NCBI GenBank assembly: GCA_030147945.1
Contig: JASBUL010000110.1
Location: forward strand, 1-49,887
DNA length: 49,887 nucleotides
Source of the DNA: Oceanococcus sp.
GTDB lineage: Bacteria; Pseudomonadota; Gammaproteobacteria; Nevskiales; Oceanococcaceae
Direction: 5' to 3'
Positions within the stretch are counted from its first letter, which is position 1; every line of letters begins with the position of its first letter. Below the pieces are notes generated by a model that saw only the letters and a list, made by a program, of their open reading frames with translations, was not told the origin of the DNA and did not search any database. The position numbers and the translations under genes were made by a program. Positions 42,195-49,887 of the stretch are shown here, piece by piece.

Positions 42195-42676
42195 CGTTTC
42201 AAAGCCTCTTCGATGGCATGTTCCAGTTCGGGGATGTCCTGGTCACGAAAGCCGCTATGCGCATACAGCACCTGTCCATCGCGTCCAATCACGAATGAAC
42301 TGGGCATACCGGCCAGGTCGTAGCGTGTCGCCATATCGCCCTCGGGATCGTGAAACACGGTCAGTGCGCTGGCATGTTTGGCCAGGAAATCTTCCGCATC
42401 GTCGCGCCGCGTATCCACGCTGACCGTGACCACACGCAAACCATCACCGGCATGCGCCTGCTGCATGTGGACCATCCAGGGAAACGATTCATGACAAGGC
42501 ACACACCAGGATGCCCAGAAATCCAGATACACCACCTCGCCACGGTAGTCCGCCAGGTCGAAAGTCGACACCGGCCGAATCTCCGCCGCGGCATAAGCAG
42601 TGGGAAAGTTCAGCAACGCCATCATCGCCAGAGCTCGCAACATGTTCAGCATCACAAACAATTGAGGCTTGAGCAT
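42191..42676 (-). CDS. TlpA-like periplasmic thiol-disulfide oxidoreductase
   Basis: A 161-residue thioredoxin-fold protein with signal-like N-terminus (hydrophobic to about residue 30). The active site is WASWCVPCHES (C58 and C61), typical of TlpA/ResA. It is thought to reduce disulfides in exported proteins, perhaps the two tail Cys of DUF4266. Alternative starts at codons 9 and 12 are possible, since the repeat operator sits just 12 bp before the first ATG. It is the first gene after the histidine kinase (46-bp gap) and overlaps DUF4266 by 4 bases. Confidence 0.85.
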   Translation of the reverse strand: MLKPQLFVMLNMLRALAMMALLNFPTAYAAAEIRPVSTFDLADYRGEVVYLDFWASWCVPCHESFPWMVHMQQAHAGDGLRVVTVSVDTRRDDAEDFLAKHASALTVFHDPEGDMATRYDLAGMPSSFVIGRDGQVLYAHSGFRDQDIPELEHAIEEALKR

Positions 42677-42687
42677 GCGCGGGGACG

Positions 42688-42704
42688 GGTTAACAGTCGG
42701 TTAA
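42688..42704. promoter_or_regulatory. Direct-repeat operator between the kinase and TlpA genes
   Basis: GGTTAA-N5-GGTTAA (42688-42693 and 42699-42704), spacing 11 bp, with a further CGTTAA at 42721-42726 in the same phase. Hexamer direct repeats with 11-bp steps are the usual OmpR/PhoP-family site. The same arrangement lies upstream of the response regulator. The RR gene is the likely binder. Confidence 0.6.
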
Positions 42705-42722
42705 GCTCAGCTCAACGCCCCG

Positions 42723-43994
42723 TTAATGACTGACAGCGAACTCCACGACCACTGCAAATCCGCCCTCACACGGGCGTTCAGCGCGAATTTCCCAGTTCTG
42801 CCGGCGGCAAATTTCCGCAGCGATGTACAAGCCCAGCCCCGCGCCTTTGCTGTGACTGCCGCGCGCCGACCATTCGAAGGCACGCTGCAAAACGGCCGGA
42901 TCAATACCCGGACCCTGATCACGCACCTGCAGGCCACGTGTGCTGAGACTCACAGCAACCGCCTGACCATCACCGTGCTCACAGGCGTTACGGATGAGGT
43001 TTACGACCAGCACCGTCCAATGTGCAGGAAGAACGTTCAACCGCAGGCTGGGCGGAGCGTCCAGCTCAATCGGGACCTCTTTTTGCTGCGCATCGCGCAG
43101 ATCATCCACACACTCGCGCAGCAGCGCCGCGGCATCACAATCGCCCAATTCCACGGCGTCCTGATCCCTGGCGAGCAGCATCAAGCCATCGAGAATCTCG
43201 CTCAAACGCCCGGCCTGCCTGAGCGCCCGCTGCAATGCCTGACGCGAGGCTGGATTGGGAATGTCATCCATGGCGACCAGCTCGACCGCATTGCGCACGA
43301 CGGTGAGCGGCGTGCGCAACTCATGGCTGGCGGCGGCCGAAAAACTGCGTTCACGCGCAATCAGGGTGGTCAGACGTTCGATGTAGGCATCCAGGGCACG
43401 GGCAATACTGGCGGCCTCGACACCGTTGTAGCGACCGAGAAATGCTGGTGCAGCCTGACCCGGCTCCAGGGCATCCAGTTCATGCGCCATGGATTGCAGG
43501 GGCGTCGCCAATCGACGGGTCAGCATACGTCCCGCCAGTGCGAGCAAGACCAGCAGCCCAAAACCGCCGCTGACCACCACAAGCTGCAAGGTCGATTCGC
43601 GGGCCTCGATGGCGCTGATATCGACCGCCACGGTCAGCACGCCCTGGGGCAAACCTTCCCGCAGCACATGCAGGCGCCGGCCATCCATCTCGACACCATG
43701 CGATATCCCGAAGGGCAGGCCACTGAGCGCTGGCGGGGCATCATCGCGCTGGCCTGTCGCAAACCATGCGAGCGTGAGCATCTGCTCCGGCAATTGCGCA
43801 CCGGGGTCGGCCAGCAGGCGATTGCGGATGAGCTCGGCCTCGTTGCTGACCAAGCTGTCGAGCAGATGATGTTCGAGGCGTTCGCTGGCCACGATAATGA
43901 GCGTCGCGTAAACCAGCAGGGCCAGTGACAGCAGGGCCAGCAAGGTCAACTGAATCTGCCGACCAAGGCGCAGATTGCGCCATAGCGCGATCAT
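42723..43994 (-). CDS. Sensor histidine kinase
   Basis: A 423-residue membrane sensor kinase. TM1 is at about residues 15-37, a roughly 100-residue periplasmic sensor follows, and TM2 is at about 137-160. A HAMP-like linker leads to HisKA (SHELRTPLTVVRNAVE, H224), the N-box (NLIRNACEHGD), G1 (DQGPGID) and G2 (GAGLGLYIA). The start overlaps the response-regulator stop by 4 bases. The signal sensed is unknown; the downstream redox genes suggest an envelope redox or metal cue. Confidence 0.93.
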   Translation of the reverse strand: MIALWRNLRLGRQIQLTLLALLSLALLVYATLIIVASERLEHHLLDSLVSNEAELIRNRLLADPGAQLPEQMLTLAWFATGQRDDAPPALSGLPFGISHGVEMDGRRLHVLREGLPQGVLTVAVDISAIEARESTLQLVVVSGGFGLLVLLALAGRMLTRRLATPLQSMAHELDALEPGQAAPAFLGRYNGVEAASIARALDAYIERLTTLIARERSFSAAASHELRTPLTVVRNAVELVAMDDIPNPASRQALQRALRQAGRLSEILDGLMLLARDQDAVELGDCDAAALLRECVDDLRDAQQKEVPIELDAPPSLRLNVLPAHWTVLVVNLIRNACEHGDGQAVAVSLSTRGLQVRDQGPGIDPAVLQRAFEWSARGSHSKGAGLGLYIAAEICRRQNWEIRAERPCEGGFAVVVEFAVSH

Positions 43995-44668
43995 GCGTCG
44001 AGATCTGCCAGGCGATAGCCGGCGCCACGAATGGTGTGCAGCAGCATCTTCTCGCCGGGGCCGTCAATGGCATGGCGCAAGGCGTGCACATGCACGCGCA
44101 GGGCATCGCCTTCAGGCACATCCTCACCCCACATGGCGTGCTCCAGGGCCTCGCGGCTCATCACCCGTCCATGCGCTCGCAGCAGGATCTCCAGCAGGCG
44201 CCGCGCCATCGGCTTGAGCTGTATGCGTCGCCCGCTGCGGGCCAGCTCGAGGGTGCGTGTGTCGAATCGCAGATCAGCCACCTGGAAGACGCTGGACCCA
44301 CCGCCACTGGCCCGTTTGAACAAAGCCTGCACCCGCGCCTCGACCTCAAGCAGGGAAAACGGCTTGACCAGATAATCGTCGCCCCCGGCGCGAAAGCCAG
44401 CCAGACGATCGTCCAGGGTGTCACGCGCGGTGAGCATCAGGATCGGCGTGCTCAGGGCGGCGGCTTCGCGCAGGCGGCGGGCAAGCTCGAGACCATCCAG
44501 ACCGGGCAGCATGATGTCGAGCAGGATGACATCGAATTCCAGGGTGGTGGCCAGATGCAGGCCGGACACACCATCCGCTGCAAAATCCACGGCGTGCCCG
44601 CGCCCTTCGAAAAAGGCCCCCAGATTGGCCGCGATATCGGCGTTGTCTTCCACGATCAAAAGTCGCAT
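43991..44668 (-). CDS. OmpR-family response regulator
   Basis: A 225-residue response regulator. The receiver domain starts MRLLIVEDNADIAANLG, with phospho-acceptor D51 (LLDIMLPG) and the conserved Lys in LVKPFS. The C-terminal winged helix (about 130-220) carries RRLLEILLRAHGRVMSREALEHAMWG. It resembles the QseB/PmrA/TctD branch. The start at 44668 matches the receiver start. It is the first gene of the seven-gene unit and the repeats at 44691-44707 lie just upstream. Confidence 0.93.
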   Translation of the reverse strand: MRLLIVEDNADIAANLGAFFEGRGHAVDFAADGVSGLHLATTLEFDVILLDIMLPGLDGLELARRLREAAALSTPILMLTARDTLDDRLAGFRAGGDDYLVKPFSLLEVEARVQALFKRASGGGSSVFQVADLRFDTRTLELARSGRRIQLKPMARRLLEILLRAHGRVMSREALEHAMWGEDVPEGDALRVHVHALRHAIDGPGEKMLLHTIRGAGYRLADLDA

Positions 44669-44690
44669 GGCGGCATGGTCGCACAGCCGG

Positions 44691-44707
44691 GGTTTACGCA
44701 AGGTTAA
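44691..44707. promoter_or_regulatory. Direct-repeat operator upstream of the response regulator
   Basis: GGTTTA-N5-GGTTAA (44691-44696 and 44702-44707), spacing 11 bp, 23 bp before the RR start, in the divergent region with acs. It matches the pair at 42688-42704. Likely autoregulation of the two-component genes. Confidence 0.6.
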
Positions 44708-44718
44708 CGCCTCACCCT

Positions 44719-44730
44719 CGACCAATGTCG
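44719..44730 (+). promoter_or_regulatory. Candidate CrbR operator upstream of acs
   Basis: CGACCAATGTCG, a CGAC/GTCG dyad around CAAT, ends 60 bp before the acs start. It is one base from the DcaP-upstream motif and also resembles the one before the symporter pair. The CrbR gene lies two genes away, so the link is logical but untested. Confidence 0.5.
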
Positions 44731-44790
44731 GATAGCGGCTGGCATCGTGCCTGACTTAAGTTGATGGTCACGATTCACGGAGTGAGACCC

Positions 44791-46742
<1,952 letters not shown>

Positions 46743-46746
<4 letters not shown>

Positions 46747-47405
46747 GTGAGACCACCGTCCTGATTGCGGATGATCATCCGCTGTTTCGCGCCGCGCTGA
46801 CCCAGGCGGTAGAGCAGAATTTGGACGGGGTTCGCATTCACCAGGCTGAGAACATGGGCCAGCTGGAGACGCTGGCCGCCGAGCAGGAGGACGCCGATCT
46901 GGCCCTTCTGGATCTGAAAATGCCGGGTGCCAGAGGTTTCTCCTCACTGGTGCATTTACGTAGCCATCATCCGGCGATTCCTGTCATCGTAATCTCCGCC
47001 GCCGATGACACTGCAGTGATTCGCCGCGCCATGAGCTTTGGCGCGGCCGGTTTTCTGTCCAAGTCTGCACCACTGGACGCCATTGGACAGGCGATCCGCA
47101 ACGTGCTGGCCGGCGACACCGTGTTTCCGGACAACACCGAGGAAAATCAGGACGACAACGCACTGGCGGCCAAGCTGGAAAGCCTCACACCGCAGCAATT
47201 TCGGGTCTTGATGATGCTCGCCGACGGCTTGCTCAACAAGCAGATCGTCTACGAACTGAAGGTTTCCGAAGCCACGGTCAAAGCTCATATGACAGCGATC
47301 ATGCGCAAGCTGGGCATCTTCAGTCGAACCCAAGCTGCACTGATCGCGCAGCAACTTGATGTCGACGACGCGGCCCTTAATCCAGCAGATTCAGACCAGT
47401 CTTAA
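46743..47405 (+). CDS. crbR: LuxR/NarL-family response regulator, CrbR/ErdR-like
   Basis: A 220-residue response regulator. The receiver begins [17 protein letters not shown] with phospho-acceptor D57 (LLDLKMPG). The LuxR-type HTH is at about 150-210 ([36 protein letters not shown]). It overlaps the acs stop by 4 bases and faces crbS. CrbS-CrbR (MxtR-ErdR in Pseudomonas) switch on acs and acetate use; the gene context supports this pairing. The last 15 bases overlap the end of crbS on the other strand. Confidence 0.9.
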
Positions 47406-49887
47406 GCGTGAAATCAGGGCCCGCAGGGCCGCCGGTTTCAAAGGCTTCTTAAGCACCGGGCAGCCCAGTTCAGCCGCCGCTGCATCGGCATCTCCGCTGT
47501 GATCGGCGGTGACCAGAATCGCTGGCAACGGGGCCATGCGTTCGGCGTTGATGCGGCGAATGACGGTGCTGCCGAGCAGGTCGTCATCCAGATGAAAATC
47601 CATGATCACCAATTGAGCACGCTGCGCCTGAGCCAAGGCCTGCGAGACATCCGAAGCAATCAGCACCTCACAGCCCCACTGGCTGAGCAAGGCTTCGGTT
47701 GCCTTAAGTACACCGGGATCATTTTCCACAACCAGCACACGTAAATCTGAAAAATTACGCCGCCCTGCCAATTTGGCCGCGACCGGCGCACGTGGCTGGC
47801 CTGGCTGGGCACGTGTCAGGCTGATACAGAATGCACTGCCGCGGCCAGGCACGGAGCGCAAAGACAAGCGGTGCTCCAGCAGCCGGGCAATGCGCTGACA
47901 GATCGCCAAACCCAGGCCGAAGCCGTGATTCTCGGCACGCCCCAGCCGCTGAAATTCACCGAATATGCGCTCGTGGTCCTTGCTGTCGATACCCGGACCG
48001 GTATCCAGCACCTCAATACGTACCTCATCGCCACCCAGCCGGCGCACCCCAAGCACAACCCGACCAGCGCGTGTGTAGCGCATGGCGTTGCTCATGAAGT
48101 TCTGCAACACCCGCTTGAGCAAAGCCGGATCAGAGCGAACCCAGATGCGAGTGGGCTGCACACGCAACTCAATGCCTTTGCGCTGCATTTGCAGGCTGAA
48201 CTCGGTGGCCAGCGCATTGAATACATCCGCGAGTGGCAAATTTTCCGGGTGGGTATCAAGCACACCGGCATCCAGTTTGGAAATATCCAGCAAACTGCCA
48301 AGCAGTGCTTCCATCGACTCCAGCGACTGTTCGATGCCGGTCACCAGCTCACCGACATTGGCGCCGTCCCCGCGGGTTGAGGCCGCCGTAGCAAACAGAC
48401 GCGCCGCGTTGAGTGGCTGCATCAGGTCATGACTGGCCGCGGCCAGAAAACGCGTTTTGGACAAATTGGCCCGCTCGGCCTCGGCTTGAGCGGCTTGCAA
48501 TTCACGGGTGCGCTGGGCGACACGACGCTCCAGCACAACATTGGCCCGTTTAAGATCTGTGATGTCGGCAAAGCTGGTCACGAAGCCGCCGCCAGGCATA
48601 GGCTGGCCCTGCACATCAAGCACCCGGCCATCGGGTAAAACCCGCTCGCTGCGATGCGCTGATTGCTGACGCAGATGCTCCAGCCGACGCGCCACCTGCT
48701 GATCTGCATCTCCCTCGCCCAGCAGGCCACGCTGGGCGTTGAAACGCAAGATACTTTCGATCGGCTCACCAATTTTGAGCAAGGAATCCGGCAGGGCAAA
48801 CAGTTGCTGGTAACCACGATTCCAGGCCACCAATCGTTGATTGGCATCGACCACACTGACCGCCTGCGTAAGATTGTCCAAGGCCGACTGCAACAGCTCG
48901 CGATTGAACTGCAACAGGCGCGAGGTCTGATCCAGTACCTGAGCCAGTTCGCTGACCGGCGCGGTGCGCGCGCCCAGCATGGCATCCATCAACGCGGTCG
49001 CCGTGGCCCCGCCCATGGCCCCGGCCAGCAAACGCTCGACATGCTCGGCCAGCGCGTCCGGGGCATGCGCCGCGTGGCGATCAAGAACGTGGTCGCTGTT
49101 GCGTTCAAAATCTGCGATCAGAGCATTGGCACGCTCGGCTCCGTAAAACCGTTCGAGCAGGAGAATCAGATCGGCAACCGACGCACTGCGGGTCCGGCGA
49201 TGGGCGGTGGCACTGATAAAGCGGGCGGCATCCAGACGCTCCTGCAGCGGCGTTTCAGTGAACAGCGAAAACACGATATAGACCGCCAGATTGGCGCTCA
49301 GACTGATCACTGCGGCGTGCACAACAGGATCAAGACCAACCAGCCCGAACAGCGCCTGAGGCGCCAGGGCGGTCAGCCCCAGTGGACCGTTGTCGATCCA
49401 TCCTGCACCGAAGCTCATTGCGGGTAACAACAAGGTATAAACCCACAACGCACTGCCCACGATCATGCCCCAGAAGGCTCCGGCACGATTGGCCCGACTC
49501 CAGTACATTGCACCCAGCAAGGAAGGCGCCAGCTGCGCGATTCCAACGAAAGCAATCAGACCGATGGCTGCCAGGGATGAAGCCTGTGCCAGAAAACGGT
49601 AGACCACGTAAGCCAGCGTAAGGACCAGCACGATCGACAAACGCCGGGTCAGTTTCAGCACCCTGCCCAGATCATCGCGTTCGCTCAAGCGCCCGCTGCG
49701 CAACAAGGCCGGCATCACCACCTCATTGCTGACCATGATGCTCAACGCAATCGATGACACCACGATCATCGCAGTGGCGGCGGAAAAGCCGCCCAGGTAG
49801 GCCAAAACCGCCAAACCATCGCTGTCCAACCATAACGGCAACCGCAGCACGTAGGTGTCGGCGTTGACGTCGGCCGGCAGCACCGCC
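47391..49887 (-). CDS. crbS: CrbS/MxtR-like hybrid sensor kinase with SSS transporter domain, 5'-truncated
   Basis: The visible 831 residues are the C-terminal part; the N-terminus runs off the right edge. The first portion is a sodium:solute-symporter-like membrane domain (ATAMIVVSSIALSIMVSNEV, LAPSLLGAMYWSRANRAGAFWG). It is followed by a coiled/PAS region (about 48580-48900), HisKA with the phospho-His (ASHDLMQPLNAARLF, about 48395-48440), HATPase (DTGPGID and GFGLGLAICQ) and a C-terminal receiver with Asp in VIMDFHLDDD (about 47590-47620). This build is that of CrbS/MxtR, which controls acs and acetate uptake. It converges on crbR with a 15-base overlap. Confidence 0.93.
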   Translation of the reverse strand, partial: AVLPADVNADTYVLRLPLWLDSDGLAVLAYLGGFSAATAMIVVSSIALSIMVSNEVVMPALLRSGRLSERDDLGRVLKLTRRLSIVLVLTLAYVVYRFLAQASSLAAIGLIAFVGIAQLAPSLLGAMYWSRANRAGAFWGMIVGSALWVYTLLLPAMSFGAGWIDNGPLGLTALAPQALFGLVGLDPVVHAAVISLSANLAVYIVFSLFTETPLQERLDAARFISATAHRRTRSASVADLILLLERFYGAERANALIADFERNSDHVLDRHAAHAPDALAEHVERLLAGAMGGATATALMDAMLGARTAPVSELAQVLDQTSRLLQFNRELLQSALDNLTQAVSVVDANQRLVAWNRGYQQLFALPDSLLKIGEPIESILRFNAQRGLLGEGDADQQVARRLEHLRQQSAHRSERVLPDGRVLDVQGQPMPGGGFVTSFADITDLKRANVVLERRVAQRTRELQAAQAEAERANLSKTRFLAAASHDLMQPLNAARLFATAASTRGDGANVGELVTGIEQSLESMEALLGSLLDISKLDAGVLDTHPENLPLADVFNALATEFSLQMQRKGIELRVQPTRIWVRSDPALLKRVLQNFMSNAMRYTRAGRVVLGVRRLGGDEVRIEVLDTGPGIDSKDHERIFGEFQRLGRAENHGFGLGLAICQRIARLLEHRLSLRSVPGRGSAFCISLTRAQPGQPRAPVAAKLAGRRNFSDLRVLVVENDPGVLKATEALLSQWGCEVLIASDVSQALAQAQRAQLVIMDFHLDDDLLGSTVIRRINAERMAPLPAILVTADHSGDADAAAAELGCPVLKKPLKPAALRALISRLRLV

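Overview
This is a chromosomal stretch of a high-GC Gammaproteobacterium. Evidence for that is the arginine succinyltransferase (AST) genes, an Acs-CrbR-CrbS acetate switch, a DcaP-type porin, FadH, and the UvrA / SSB-MFS neighbourhood. The exact lineage cannot be read from the window; a Nevskiales/Salinisphaerales-like aerobic heterotroph is only a guess. I count 43 protein genes packed tightly, many with 4-bp ATGA or GTGA stop/start overlaps. I saw no tRNA, rRNA, CRISPR array, insertion sequence, prophage or origin. No gene-free gap exceeds about 230 bp. The first gene (serine hydrolase) and the last (CrbS) run off the window.

Layout. 1-3206 (+): the end of a beta-lactamase-family hydrolase, an exported protein of unknown function, an MddA-like membrane methyltransferase and an SDR protein. 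3183-4592 (-): an exported M20 peptidase. 4663-11728 (-): six translationally coupled genes, astC-astA-astD-DUF1338-M20 hydrolase-FAD oxidase, divergent from an AsnC/Lrp regulator (11857-12285). 12294-14686 (-): a second astA coupled to astB. 14810-17761 (-): ssb, an MFS transporter and an unknown lipoprotein, divergent from uvrA (17991-20813). 20972-23015 (+): an Abi-alpha-like protein and a DUF445 membrane protein. 23086-26914 (-): fadH, an MBL-fold hydrolase and a TetR regulator. 27096-35535: a peroxiredoxin-like protein, a WYL regulator, an SLC13/RCK transporter, a DUF294 protein, a DnaQ-like exonuclease, PhoD and a small lipoprotein. 35601-38904 (-): the VC_2705-type symporter pair and a DcaP porin. 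39062-44668 (-): an OmpR-type two-component system followed by TlpA-DUF4266-DUF3570-ApbE-cytochrome b561. 44791-49887: acs-crbR (+) and convergent crbS (-).

How the genes may work together. The most striking unit is the six-gene AST-like operon. It carries no astB or astE, but ends in an M20 deacylase, a short DUF1338 protein (the family of HglS, 2-oxoadipate to D-2-hydroxyglutarate) and a D-2-hydroxyglutarate dehydrogenase-like flavoprotein. In order, these enzymes would suit a succinylated route from lysine to 2-oxoglutarate: succinyl-lysine, succinyl-aminoadipate semialdehyde, succinyl-aminoadipate, 2-aminoadipate, 2-oxoadipate, D-2-hydroxyglutarate, 2-oxoglutarate. The same middle enzymes could serve arginine through the separate astA-astB operon. 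This is inference and needs testing.

A second set is the acetate regulon. A 12-bp dyad (CGACCAAAGTCG or one mismatch) lies upstream of acs-crbR, the DUF4212-symporter operon and the DcaP porin, and is a candidate CrbR operator. A third set is the redox operon with ApbE and cytochrome b561. Direct repeats of GGTTAA-type hexamers at 11-bp spacing lie upstream of both its two-component genes and its effector genes, suggesting a cognate OmpR-family operator.
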